A stretch of 64,000 nucleotides of DNA from Dirofilaria immitis (Eukaryota; Nematoda; Chromadorea; Rhabditida; Onchocercidae), in NCBI GenBank assembly GCA_024305405.1, contig JAKNDB010000070.1:814001-878000 (forward strand). Reading direction: 5' to 3'. Positions 24,506 to 37,987 of this stretch are shown here, piece after piece. The notes beneath the pieces are model-generated. The model was not told where the DNA came from, searched no databases, and saw nothing but the letters and a program-made list of their open reading frames with translations. Within the stretch, counting starts at the first letter, position 1. Each line of letters starts with the position of its first letter. The position numbers were made by a program, and so were the translations under genes.

Positions 24506-27500
24506 TCAGAATACTAATATTTTTTCCAAATTTTTAAAATTTAGTATTAAATACCGAAGAAAATAAGAACTAGGAAAACAAACTTGCTCTAAGCCAAGTT
24601 CAATTTTAGATAATTCTCTAATCTCGTATTTTTTCACTTTTCCTGTTACTGTCACTGGGAATTCATTTTCTTTTTTGAATAAAATATATCGCGGAATTTT
24701 GAAGTGTGCAATCTGGAAAAATAAATTTCTGATTAAGTTAAATAATGGAACAGATTAATTCGATGATTACAAATCTTTTAAAGATCATGGTCAAGAATTT
24801 GAAACAATTTCTGAAGATCGATTAATCATTAAGAAAATAATTAGCAATTATCTTGCTTACTCGTCCTTTGCAGAAATTTCGGATATCTTCCGCTGTAATA
24901 TGATCTGCAGAATCATTCAATCGTATCCATGCACATACAGCTTCACCATATCGTTCATCTGGTACTCCGACGACCTAAAACTCAGAGAAATAGTTCAACA
25001 ACTTAGCATCGCCTTAAAATATACAGCGAACATCAACCATTTTTTTCACTCAGTCTCTCTTCAAACTATTGTTGCTTCCACTCCTAATTAGTGAGTAAAT
25101 GAAATGGATAATTTAAAAAAAAATCAATTCTTATCAATACCTGTACATCTTCAATTTTTGGATGCCGAAAAAGATATTGCTCTATTTCTAATGGATAAAT
25201 ATTTTCACCGCCTCGTACAATCATATCTTTTTTCTGCCAACAATACTCAATGAACCATTTTCATGCATTACACCGATATCACTGAAAATGAAAATTTCTT
25301 AACAAAACATCTATTAATGATAAAGGTTATAGTATCGATATTAAGAAATGAAAAAGATCACTATTTTAGAATCAAAGAAAAAGTCTGTAACTAACCCAGA
25401 GTGGTACCATCTATCAGCTGTTATTTCTTCTTTAGTCTGAAGTTCACTGTCCCAATAACATTTCATCACGGAATAGCCACGAATGAGTACTTCACCACGT
25501 TCGCCACGTGGGAGAATTATTCCTTCACTGTTGACAACAGCAGACTGAAATACATATTAAACATACCAAGATTAAAAATATACTTTGTGAAGAATTGCAA
25601 ATAAAATATATTTTTCAAAGTGCTATACCTTACCTCAAGATGATCCATAATAAAACCAACAGATTTGATACGATCTTCCGGTTTTTCTTCTCTAAGTGAC
25701 ATGAAAGATACTGGGCTGGTTTCCGTTGTACCATAGCATACCTAAAAATTTAAACAAGTCGAAAAAGTGACTGAAAAATTAGCAAAATTATTAAGCAAGA
25801 AAAAGGACCAAAATTTTATCAAAGATCCTAAAAGTAAAAATACCTGCAAGTCACGCATACCCAATTCATTCACAAGTCGTTGGCATAACGCTATAGGACA
25901 TGGCGCTCCGGCTACAAAACCTGAAGTAGTGAATGAATGGTTGTATGCGAAACTCAGAAGGTCATTAAATACTAATGTTATAAGTAAATAAATTCTAAAT
26001 GAAAGACTTGGAGCCAAGTTAAACAAATATTTAAACTTTATTATATTTTTTATATTGCATCTTGATAATAATAAAACCCAGTGCATTTGGATATATAAAA
26101 TTACATAAATACGAAAATTAAAAAATTTGTGATTCGTTGAAAAGAAGCATTTATCCAACTACCACAAAGTCCTACCAGATGTTATCGATGTGTAATCATA
26201 TTCTTTATATCGAGGATGATTTAGCATATCGATATACATTGTTGGAGTACCATAAACCGCTGTACATCTTCAAATAGCAAATAATCAACATGAAAATGTT
26301 CTCAATTTTAAAATGATTGCAGCAATAATCAAAAATCAAGAATATTTTTTGATAGAATAAATGATAAATGAATTTTGTTTTCTTTTAAAAATTGCAGCTT
26401 GTGAAGAGAAAGTATATATTTTAATCGAAAATAATAATATTCATAAGCAAATCACAAATATTCAAAAATTTGATTCAATATCATTTGTAGATCTAATTAG
26501 AAATGATATAAGTATATGCTGCAAAGATTAAAGCTAACGAAAGAGATTATCAAACTATTAAATAGAGATTTTAAAAATACATCAAAACTAACCTTTCTTC
26601 ATGTATAGCTTGAAGAGCAGCCAGCGCATCAAAGGATGGCGCTGGAAAGACGCAAGTTTGTAAATGAACACACGCACTCAAACTACCCATAACACAACCG
26701 AAACAGTGATATAGTGGATTCGGAATACAAATTATCGTACGCTATAAAATTCTTAATCATCATATTTCGTTAAATGATTTTTGAATTATTAAACGATGAA
26801 AATATAAGAAAAAAGAAAAAAATCAAATCAATAGTGATGAAATACAGCTCTATTGATTTCTTTTAAAAAGAATCATAAAATCGTACCTTTTCGTTGTAAC
26901 CAGCACGTCGCCCAACGAAATATGCATTATTGACAACATTGTGATGAGTTAAAGTTGCTCCTTTTGGCTGCCCTGTGGTACCCTAAAATCAAATTTTTCT
27001 GATAGCTTCTCATTCACCTCAAAATATCCAGAAGTTTTGATAATCATAACCCTAACCCACAACTTTGATTCATTTGTAGCAATTTCCATATATTTGTCAA
27101 AACGGATCTTTTCTGATAAGATATTTTGATTACTAAGTACTATTTACTTGTAACAGCTTTTCCGAGTAATTATATTTTTAAAATCTTTTTTAAAAATTGA
27201 TATCAGAGAAAATTTTTAACGAATATATATGCCTAGAACTGATAGGTAATATATGGTCAGTATTCAGTCTTTTTTCTAGTATCATTTAAATGGACATCTT
27301 TGTCGATTATTGAAATAAAAGACTTCTTATTCGATGTAGTTCTTTTTAAATACAATCTCAAAACAAATTTGACTGGCATCATTTTCTAAAATGTCAATTT
27401 GCCTACTTCTTCTTTTCTTTTTCGGTGCATTTGTAAAGTAAAATTGTATCCTTTTACCAATGAAGAGATAAAGGATTGATCATTTAAAAAACCATAAAAA

Positions 27501-29707
27501 ATTAATAAGAAAAAACATCATTTAAAAAAAAAGAAAATTAAAATGGAGAATTTAAAATAAAATAAGGCATAACAAAAAATTTATAAATTCAACAAAAGCG
27601 GGTAGAGTAAAATGGTTAAATCAATAGATCATCTTAAGTCATATCCAGCATGCAATTGCATCATATATTTGTTCAAAATAATTCTTGATAAATTTCGCAA
27701 AATGCAAATGTGTATTTTGTGATGAATCGCATAAAAATACCTATTCAAATGGAAAATGGTTCACGCGTTCATGGTCTTCTTATGCTTAAATTTTAATTGG
27801 CTTCAGTTCTAATTTTCTATTTGTGATTACGCAGAAATATTTTTGGAAAGCAAAGGAATGAAGGAAGACTATTTGGGAACATTTTTTATCATTTGATCAT
27901 ATGGCTGGGAAGATCTCAGTCAAAGTTTCTTAGTATTATAAAATCGAATAATTTTGCATTTCCTTGTTCCTCTCTTCCATAGTATCACTTCTTTCATCGT
28001 TCTTGTAGAATGTCACACATCATCAATGTGACATCTCGAAATAAGAATATTGGAATATTAAATATAATATTATCAAATCAGACCCAGCTTTTTATGTATG
28101 TACGCTAGATATCAAAATCGACTGAACTTATAAAGATTTTTGTATTATTCAAAGATCCACGCAGACAATCAAAAGCTAAAACACTGACAACAACGTCATC
28201 GATGATAACAATATCTATCAGAAGCAAATACTTACACTGGTGTACTGTATGTTAACCGCATCATCTGGTCGTATTTGTCGCTCAATATCGGCTAATTTTA
28301 TTCGATCTTCCTCAGTACCCATTTTTATCACATCTGAATATCTCCAAGCTCCTCTGCAAATGCAGTTACTTGGATGGATTATGTGTCTCACTAAAAGTAC
28401 TATTGAATCTTTCAAAAACTATTTGAAGTAAGTACATCGTTAATCAAATTCGACCATTAAATTTTAGGCTATTCAATTATCACCTAATATATACGCATTT
28501 TCTAAAAAATCATAAAATCAATCGACAAATTTATTTTGAAGCACATGAAACGCTTCTTTTAACTTTCAATTCAATTCAATTTTTACAAAAACTGCTGATT
28601 CGATTATTGTTTTACCTGTACAATTTATCGTCACCATCTTGATCAATGATAATAAAATGGCGAAATGTAGGAAAATAATCAGCATTTATATCACCTCTGC
28701 CTTCCGCTTTAACAGCCAGTTCCGGAATAACATCTAACATCGATAAATAGTAGTTTGATTTTTGAAACTTGCAGGTGAGATCAATGCTTTGATGCCCACT
28801 TTACCAAGGGCAAATTTTAGCTCTTCTGATTGATATGATGGATTTATATTAACCTGAAATTTTACAAAAGTATATTTTTGTAATTCAGAACATCGCCATT
28901 TGACCTCTGAAAATTTCAATAAATGTAATTTTTAGGTGATTGAGGCAAATATCGTTCATAATTATCGTGTCTAAGTTTTTTTCTGTAATTTACACTCAAT
29001 TTACTTAAAATATTATGAAATTTATGACTAATCAGCAAAAACAAAGAAAAAAGATATAACTTGCCAAAATCATGCCAGCAAGAGCGGTGGCAAACTGGCA
29101 AACGATCCATTCATACAAATTTGGGCCCCATATTCCTACGCGATCGCCTCGATTCAAACCCAAATGCAATAAACCAGTGGCTAGTTTTTCACACTACAAA
29201 AAAAATGACTTGGAATTGAATTTTCATTACAAATAAAATCTAGCATCATGCTATAAATTTTAGACAGAACTTATTTGCAGAAAACATTTTCAAAACTATT
29301 TATAAATTATTTGAAATTTAATTTATTTAGAAAATAAAAAGGATAAAAATACATACATCGTAGAGAAGTTGCTGATATGTTTTACGTATGCCATCACGTT
29401 TGAAAATTACAAAATCTCGATCTGGAACCTGAAGTAAATAATTAAATCCTTAAGAAAATCTTCCATAAAAATCATATAATATGAAAAAATGCTGTTCAAA
29501 TTTTTCAGAAATAATTGTAATAAACAAAAGTAATGAAAGATGTTTAAAAAAAGAAAAATTAAACCTGGTCGACAGCCATCCGAAGACGATCACCAATAGT
29601 ATCGAAAAGAAGAGGAACATCGGATACTCCATGAATATAACTTTTTCTTATGGCTTGTGCTGCTGCATTTTCCGATAGCACAGTTGCGTCTCCGTTAAGC
29701 GGTGTTT
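24506..29707 (-). CDS. ACSF2-like medium-chain acyl-CoA synthetase
   Basis: ATP-dependent ligase of the ANL superfamily that adenylates a fatty acid and transfers it to coenzyme A. The closest match from memory is ACSF2, which is mitochondrial in mammals. Exons in transcript order: 29565-29707, 29357-29428, 29065-29193, 28616-28853, 28236-28353, 26887-26982, 26593-26741, 26176-26267, 25844-25920, 25634-25741, 25396-25544, 25141-25281, 24861-24974, 24506-24712, totalling about 611 residues. Diagnostic motifs are the P-loop-like [11 protein letters not shown] (exon junction 28236/26982), [10 protein letters not shown] (25634-25741), WYHSGDIG then [17 protein letters not shown] (25396/25281), and a C-terminal FKIPRY ... 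TGKVKK whose Lys is the expected adenylation lysine. All exon phases agree. The first firm exon needs one upstream base, so the 5' end lies further out. Two T-runs (25228-25233, 28759-28763) each lack one base. The last about 30 residues are hydrophobic and not family-like. Confidence 0.93.
25228..25233 (-). other. Frame break in the synthetase: A-run one base short
   Basis: On the coding strand the sequence GGCAGAAAAAAGATATG needs one more A to read GRKKDM, the conserved hinge motif. As given it stops at TGA. The exon length (141) is also one short of what the flanking phases demand. Confidence 0.85.
28759..28763 (-). other. Frame break in the synthetase: A-run one base short
   Basis: After SPASF the frame reaches a TAG within about 11 codons. 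Adding one A to the run gives FKKSNYY followed by a long open frame to the donor, and restores agreement of exon length with phase (238 + 1). Confidence 0.8.
28854..29064 (-). other. GC-AG intron in the synthetase gene
   Basis: The exon ending GMIL is followed on the coding strand by GCAAGT, and the next exon begins VNINPSY after TTTCAG. The protein join LVNINPSY is what the family shows at this place, so the donor is GC rather than GT. GC-AG introns with an otherwise strong donor are a known minor class. Confidence 0.8.
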
Positions 29708-30409
29708 CTAGAAATCAGCAACGTTTTCGATGTTTGAATCATTTCTAAGTATCTCAACACTTAGAGATATGTAGCCTGTTAAATATACAAATTATCGATT
29801 AAATTTCAAGCTTCCCTTATTTCATTCTTTCCAATTACTATTACCATAAACAACAAAATCTGATTAGATTTTATCAAAATTTCATTACAGGAAAGCAAAA
29901 ATTCTATAAAGATTTTTATTATGACAATTCTCTGATTAAAAAGAAAATTAAATAACAATTTCATGCAGTAAATAATAAAAAAATGAATAATACTATCGAT
30001 GATGTGATCTTTTCAATGCAAAATGAAAATCCTCAATTAACTATTTTAAAACATAGTCAGATGATGGAAAAAGTTAATAGAATTTTATTAGAATTCAACT
30101 ATTTCTATGTCCATAACGATATGATAGGACACTGTAAGATACGAACATATATCTTTATAGTAAAAAGATCATTTATCTAAAAAGATAAATGATATAAATG
30201 ATTCAAATTATTTATCTAATTTATTCGATAACAAGGACATGACAATTTTAGAATGTATTTAGGACAATTAAATATCATTTAATTTCGTACATTTTGATAA
30301 ATATCTTAGACTATTACAACTGACAATTATTTCGGTCAATCAGTGTAACATAATATTTTCTTTTATTTTAATAATTATGAATTATAATACCGACCAATAT
30401 GCATATTAC

Positions 30410-33400
30410 TGTTGCAATAATTATAAATTTTAATTGCAATATCAGATATATTTTTCCACTGTGTGTTCCAGCGTCCTGCTTTCTTAAGTACCTGCAGATA
30501 GCGATTTTTTATTTTATAGTATAAGCAATTAGATATCAAAAAAAAATAATATGATTAGCAATTAAACGTATACCGTATTATTTACTCAATAGAAGAATTC
30601 ACGACATAACTTGTACAGGCTATAGAAGAAATGGAATCAAATAAAGAAAATCTTCAAACATATTGGAATCAAAAAGAGATTCCAAATATTACATGTCAAA
30701 TCATTCCATATCAGTCATTTTTTTGGCTTGGATTATCAATAATTACTGATTAGAGATTTGTGTAGAACTAGATATGAGTGAATTATTATAAACTAATCTC
30801 GAGATTATGAAACAGATGAATATGGGACAAAGGCATTAAATAGAAAATATAAGACAAATGAGTCATGAAATAAATGAGTATTGTTTAACTTGATAAGAGT
30901 AATAGAAGCAAATTTTCGAAATTATCAACAACCAGGCAAAAAAAGAAATGGACTTGATAACTGTCATTCTTCCTTGTTTATCAAAAGCTGTAGATGATTG
31001 TGAACTAAGTAAATAACATAAAATGATATTCAAAATTTGTTAATTTCATATGCAAAATTTTTGACAAACCAATCAATAAAAACAAAAATTGAAGTTTTTT
31101 TTAAACAAAATCTCTACAAATTTACAAAAGATAGAAAGCAAACATTCAAGAGTGATAAAGAAATATTAGTTTAAATGATAATAAATATTACAGCACTACA
31201 CAGTCTTCATAATAAACAATACAATCAATTCGTAATATATATAAAGAAGTTAAGCATTTAGGTCAAACAATACATTCTTTCTATATACATTTATTAGTTT
31301 TACCTATTGCTAATGATTATTTATTATTTTGAGATGAAAATAAACTTCTTTATTCTATTTTCTTCACATCTACATTATCTATATCAATTATTTTCTTTGC
31401 CGAGAACCTCCCTATGCAAACTTAGCTATTCCAGAATTAATATTTATCTTCAAGCAGTAGTTAGCAAATAACTAATAATCATTATTTGTCATATTTCGAA
31501 AAATTGATAAAAGCGAAGATAAAATAAAGAAGAGAATTTCTCCATCTTATTTTCAATTTTTTCCTTCAAAGGAAGTGTATAAAAATTTAAAAAAGATAAC
31601 CAGTAAAGTTACGTAATGCATCATCATTAATTATTGCAACATTTAATTAGTATTTTTTGCTTTTTAATTAATATTTTACAGTATTTCGAACAATCGTACT
31701 AAAAATATAGTGCCGAAAAAAAAATTTCTGAAAAAATTTTATTTTGAGCTTTTAAAAGAAAAAAAAGATATTGGAAAATAAATTTTTTGTAAATTTACAA
31801 AAAAAAAGAATTTCCTTCAAGGGAAATAAATCTAACACAATAAAGTTACTTTCAAACAGCAATTTTTGAAATATGAATAATAAAAGCTTTTTAATTTGTC
31901 CTTATCAAATTTCATCAGTTATTAATGTTAAATTATTATTTCTGCTTATGTTCCATGATTTGCAACAAAAATTGCGTATCCTAAACAATATTATCATCAA
32001 AAGAAATTTCAAGATTTCTTTACAAGTAAATCTCTAAAATTGTCAAGAAATTTTAGCTATCTAATGTTATGTTATACGATTAAGAGCATTAAAGTTATCA
32101 CCATTTTATTTTTTATCAGATATCTATGTTGCTCGCTTAGGATATATAAGAAACTATCCGGATTACTGATACGAAAAAATTTTCTATCATAAAAATCAGA
32201 TTGAACTGCTATTGCTCAGGCTAAAGCATTGATTATGAAATCAAAACAAACGATCGAAACTATCACCAAATGATTCTTGACCTTATTTTTGAAAAATTTC
32301 TAGCATAAATTGCTATATCTATTAATGCCGATTGCTAATATAACTAATATAATGCGAGATTTTTAGCGAACAATTTTTTTTTTTTTGGAATAACATCGAT
32401 TCTAAATTATCTATTTCCAATTATTATGATATAACTACTTATTTGAATAGTTTCCACATAATGCTAACGTAAATAACTATTAAACGAATTTTTGATCTAT
32501 ATAGACTTAGCAATACGAAAAAATTAACGCAATAAAAACGTGCTGAAATGATTGAAGCAATATGTTCCAGTTTTTTTTCTTTTTTTAATAAAAATGAAAC
32601 AGCAATAAAGGAAAAGGCAAGAAAAAACTATCATCTGTTGAGATAATATGGTTGGATTAAAAGGAAAGAGTCATCTGAAGATTTCTACTAATCAAAAGAT
32701 TTTTTTCCATTCTTCACCTATGACATGACTTCGGTGACAATGTTGCTGAAGACATAATTGGTTGTCATTTTGAGAATTTGATAATAACCTAAATTACGAT
32801 ATAATGGAAGTTGATAATACCTAATTAATCTAGGAAAAGAAAAGGATACTTGAAAAATTTATTTCTTATTATATTTTTACTAAAAATTTTCCAGATGAAA
32901 CGTAAATGGAAATTTAAACTTCAAAATTTCTCAATAATGTTGTAGCGGAAATAGTGATAAAAACTAGTAATGATAGAAAACATTAACTACTTTTGCATCA
33001 TTATCTGGAAAAATTTCGTATTTAACAAAATTAAAGAATGCTTTTAGAATAACGAAAAAAAAATAAATTACCTACTAATTATTGTAAACAAAAAAATGAT
33101 GAAAATGGTTATTTGAGCTAATAAAAAAATGATTAATTTCCTGAAATTAATTAGTAAAAAAAAACCAAACCATTAAAAAATAGAAATAATTTATTTCACT
33201 GTATTGAAAAAGATGAAACATGAGCAATGGAATTTATCGGATTTTTAAATCACTAAAATTTTGTCATTGTTAAAAAGAAGTGAATAAAAAAAAATCAGGA
33301 ACTGCTTTGCCGAGATTTCTTCCACTTCATTGAATGTTTAAAAAGGAAAAAAGAAAAAAAAAGTAGCAAGGTAACTTTTTGATGTAACAATGATAAAACT

Positions 33401-34237
33401 TTTGTTGGTAATTCCTTCTCATTATCTGTAGCAAGAAATAAAATGAGAAGATGAAGAAAAAGATTAGAAACAATTGATGACTTATCAAATGAAAAAAAAA
33501 GGAAGAAAAAATATTTACGATGATAAATTAGATATAGAATGATTCAATTATTATTTATGTATAATTATTCAGGATTAATATGTTACATATATTAAGCAAT
33601 ACTTAATAATAATAATAATTGAAATACTACTGCCTTTATTTTGATATTTGAATTAATACAAAAATTAAAATGATCCGATGATTTCATATCATATGAAACG
33701 ATGTTATTATTATTATTAATAGTATAAGTGTGATATTTTCAATAGTATATCAAAATTGTAAAATTGTTAACGAAATACCTTAATTTTCTAAAAAAATCCT
33801 TAAATTTATTTACTGATTCAAATGACTAAAACTAAGGTATGTGAAATAATATCAATGTTAATAGTGTGTATATGGTATATCTCAGTGATATATCAGTATT
33901 TAAAAATACGTAATATGATAAAATTATTACTTGAAAAATACGGCTAAACAAATGCAATGTTAAAAGGAATAATTCCTTTAATTTATTTATTCGCTTAAAT
34001 GATTAAAATTAAGAAATATCATATGAAATGTTGCCGATTAACTACTATGACGTAATATGATATATTGACAGTACTAAATTAATTAATTCAATATTATTAA
34101 TTGACTATCGCTAATGAATAATAATAAGAGAAAAAAAACTGTACGAATTTGTATTTGTTTCATCAGGGAACGGTAATATTATTAGACGGAAGAGGAAAAA
34201 AATAATGATTTACCTTGTTACGTTGATTAGATTGCAT
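30410..34237 (-). CDS. Tentative 5' exons of the synthetase gene
   Basis: Two segments could supply the missing N-terminus. One is 30410-30491 (82 bases), after ATCTGCAG and before GTAATA, open and richer in G/C than its surroundings, coding VLKKAGRWNTQWK at its start. The other is 34214-34237, coding MQSNQRNK before GTAAAT. Their phases chain exactly into the first firm exon (0, 0, 1). The result would be a basic, Gln/Asn/Lys-rich leader that could serve as a mitochondrial targeting sequence. It would require a 3.7-kb intron, and neither segment has a recognised homologue, so this is a proposal only. Confidence 0.3.
30492..34213. other. Gene-free AT-rich stretch
   Basis: No coding segment is recognised. 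It is either the long first intron of the synthetase gene (if 34214-34237 is its first exon) or intergenic DNA. Composition is strongly A-rich on the + strand between about 31000 and 33500, with many short A-runs. A perfect 11-bp inverted repeat lies just outside it at 30168-30193. Confidence 0.5.
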
Positions 34238-34945
34238 AGCCAATTCTCGACTAGTTGCGGATTGCTTACGAGAGACCAAAAATTAGAAAGCAAAATTTTC
34301 GTTTTTTTCTTTTTTGCTGTCTTATTTGAACAGTTCCACTACTAGCACTGACAGGTTGTTTAGAAGGAAAAATTTAAATTATATGAAGAATTTTATCTTC
34401 CGATAGATATGTTCGTAGATAGATAAGTATATGTTGAGTGCTTCAAAAGCGATAACTTTTTATGGCTTTAAAAACAAACCAACTAAAAGCTTTTGCACTG
34501 ATAGAACCAATTTTCCTGGGAGAAAACCGAAGATTCAATCATGAGATTCTCATTTACTTAAAATGTAAGCAGTCTGTATTAAAACATGCTTAATACTATT
34601 TCCTTACTCTGATTAGTTAGTTAATCTCAGTTGTTTTTAACCTAATCTGAAAAGCACAAATCTAATCCTTTCTGAAAAGAAGAAAAAGCATTATCTTTCT
34701 TCCATTTTCCAATTGGGATAAGTATATGGTTTTGAAAAGAAAGGCAAATTTAATTATGGGAAAAGTTGTTGCTTTAAGGGAAATAAGAAAAAGAATGAAA
34801 AAGTTGTGAGAAGATTTCTCTCTTTAAAATACAATAAATGTTCATCCTTCTCGCTTCCAAATTTTCATCATTTCATAAATTTATTTTAATGAAATATACA
34901 TTATACGTAGCTTAATAAAATTACATACAGAATCATTAAGCCATA

Positions 34946-35310
34946 GGTATACAATATCAAATAATATTCTGAAACAATCAATTGTGGCATAAAATGATAT
35001 CTGAGATAACTGAAATCTTTTAACATTTCTAAAAATTAAACTGCCAAAAAAATGTATATATATTTCAACAAATAATAGTTGCAAATAAACTACTAGTGAT
35101 ATATATATATATATATACATATCACTAGTAGTTTATATATATATATATAAGAGCTTATATAATGATAAACTTTGTATTATTTTAAGTCATGCAATATCAA
35201 ATAATGTTTTGAATAATCACTTATGAGGGAAAATGATATCAGAGTTGAAACTTTTGGTATTCCTAACAACTAAGTGTTGTCTAAAAAATTCATGTATATT
35301 TAAATAATAC
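34946..35310. repeat. Diverged tandem pair, about 125 bp each, 240 bp apart
   Basis: Blocks at about 34946-35075 and 35186-35310 share CAATATCAAATAAT, AAAATGATATC and an AT-rich tail in the same order, with many substitutions. The second block is the interior of the MITE-like element, so the first may be a decayed copy of the same element. Confidence 0.6.
35087..35134. repeat. Palindrome with 16-bp arms around a TA tract
   Basis: AAACTACTAGTGATAT at 35087-35102 is the exact reverse complement of 35119-35134, with TA repeats between. The core ACTAGTAGT recurs at 35342-35351 beyond the MITE-like element. Confidence 0.9.
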
Positions 35311-35340
35311 ATTATCATCACATAAGCTCTTATATATATA
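35142..35340. mobile_element. MITE-like element with about 27-bp terminal inverted repeats
   Basis: The left end (TATATATAAGAGCTTAT then ATAATGATAA) and the reverse complement of the right end agree at about 25 of 27 positions. The element is about 200 bp, has no coding capacity, and is embedded in TA repeats that would mask a TA target duplication. This is typical of Tc1/mariner-derived miniature elements, but the family assignment is a guess. Confidence 0.5.
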
Positions 35341-37953
35341 TCACTAGTAGTTCGAAGATTATAAAACTTAGTAAGAACACCATGTTGATTATTAGAGAAA
35401 TACTCTGATTAGAATGGGAAGAAAGGAAAAATGGAAATGAGAAAAATTTTATTCTAATTTTTTCTAACTTATTTTTAAAATATATATCGTGTAATATCAT
35501 TCATTTCCACTAATTAGGTCACTCAGTGGAGAAAAAAACATCGAAGAAAGTCTGTAAATAGACCAGTAATTAGGTAACTATGCAAGCAAATTGCTTGATA
35601 TATTTAAGGAAATAGATTTACATATCATCGAGATCATCCTGATCAATTTGCAAACATTTCATAATAAAATAGCCGTAGTTTAATGTTAAATGATTTGAAT
35701 TGATTTATCTGATTGATTGATAATGATTACGCCATTAAAAGAAGGAAGGACGATTTTTCGAATTTTAAAGAATGAAGAATTTTCAATACACTTTGCAAAA
35801 ACAATCATCATTTTTACAACATAGTCACCAATAAAAATTATTCGTGGAAATTGAGAATTCTATTTACTAATGAAAAAAAAGAACGAAAAATTGCTTTTGA
35901 CATGAATAAATCTATTTGAAATTTTGATGAGAATTAATAAATTTTCTTTTTTTAATTCCAATAAAATGAAAGATTTGATTATAAGAAATTAAAAATATTA
36001 ATTTAAAAAAAGGCTAAATAATGAGCAAAATTAATAATCATAAAGTATTTTTATTTTTGATTTCAAAATTTTGTCTTTAGCTTTAATAATAATTCTTTCC
36101 CAGGATTATGTAATTAAAAGAAAGTAAACCGTTTGCTTTTTTTTCCCAACAAAATGTCTAAGCATTATATTATATTTTATAAGTTAGTTAGCAATGACTG
36201 AATATTTTATTTTCCCACATTTTTAACAAAATTACTTATTTTGCTAATAGTTACATGTCTGTATATTAATAATGTAAATAGCAAAAATTTATTTTAATAT
36301 CATTTCATTATTAAGATACATTTTAAATCGCACTTTTATGATTTGAATATGTTTGTTATTAATTAGAAATGAAAATAAACATTTCATAGAATAGTAGCAT
36401 CGTGTTAAGAGCGAATTTATCTGAAAAATGGAAAATGTAATCAATATGTTAAATATTCTCAAAAAAACATATTCAAATCATAGGATGGTCATTTCAAATA
36501 TATCTTAATTAATGTCATAGATCTTTACCAGAAATAGTATTACCATTCATATTTTAATTACCATGATATTCATGTATCCAAAAAGAATAACCAGGAAATA
36601 ACGATTTGAGAATTTTCATAATATAACATTTTTATCCAACAAAAACCTCTATTGTTTTAATGAAGTATGCAAAAAACAGTGTTCGTGGTTTCATTTTATC
36701 AATTATTTAGCTGACAAAATCAATAATTCTATAATATCGGTAGAGATCAGTGGTTTTTCATATCAATAAAAATTAATAATTTTATAATACCGGCAGCGAT
36801 CAGTAATACCGAAAACATTCTAAGCAAATGATATTTAATCTAATTCAATATAATTTATCTTATCACATTTTACATTCATCGTTTGTTTTTAATAGAGTTA
36901 TGCTTATGCATCAAATTATAGATTATTGGTTTGAAACAATTAAATGATTAAAATATGTTATTTAAACTAAAATTCAAAACTCTTTAAATTTTAGTCAAAT
37001 ACAAAAAAATATTAAATTTCAGATTTCAAATTACTACAAAATGTCAGTTAAAACAGGATGCAAAAACCATTTAAATTCCTACCGTAAATATTAGAAAAAT
37101 GCAAAATTATGCAAAAATTCGAAGAAAAAAGAAACGGCAAAAATAACGTAAACTTATAAGTTTTATCAATCCAGGAAAGAGATGATAGATTCAAATTTGT
37201 ACAAGATATTATAAAAGATAGATAAAAGATAATCTAATCTTGAATACTGAAAAATAAATAGATTCCGTAGAAAGTGATATTTAATGAAGATGAAAGTGAT
37301 GAAAATTGAAAATATTTATGAACTGTTGTTCGTAGAAATCGTTATAATAACTATAACGAAACAGTTGTGAATGATCAATTATAAATATAACACTTACTAA
37401 GATCGGTTAAAGACATATGTCGTGCGTTTGTCAATTTTTATTCTAATTTCAAAAGAAAAAAAACTATAACTACATTGAGGTTTTAAATCGTTAGTTAGCA
37501 ATTGAACCACAAAATGATCAAATATGCCTAAGAAAGAGGAAAACGATTGTAAAATCGATAATAGCAATTGAAATCTTTGGACCAATCTTTGAAGATCGTA
37601 TCAATTGTGATCATTAATTACTTACTCAGATCATTAATTACTTATTTTCTTAATTCTTGCAAATCCGTCCGAAAGAAATGGAAATGATTGAGCAACAGAT
37701 GAATGATAGCAATGAAATGGGATTAATTTTTGAAAATTATATAATTATGATCATTAAATTGAAATTAATATACGTATATTTTTGCATAAATAAAATAGGT
37801 ACTAATAAATCGGAAATGAAATTTGTGCGAGATCAAGATATAAAAAGGAAAAGAAATGGAAATAGATGAAAGACAAAGATATGGAGACAGAGAGAGAGAA
37901 GGAAAGAGGAAGAGAGAGAAGAATATTCTGCGTAAATGCGTATAGTTCTTCGG

Positions 37954-37955
<2 letters not shown>

Positions 37956-37987
<32 letters not shown>
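37956..37987. repeat. GAT microsatellite, about 10 units
   Basis: Perfect GAT/ATG repetition in intergenic sequence, after an AGAGAG-rich stretch at about 37890-37920. Confidence 0.9.

Noticed and set aside
25742..26158. 138-codon frame on the - strand
   Set aside because: Only its middle part ([18 protein letters not shown]) is a real synthetase exon; the rest is intron read through.
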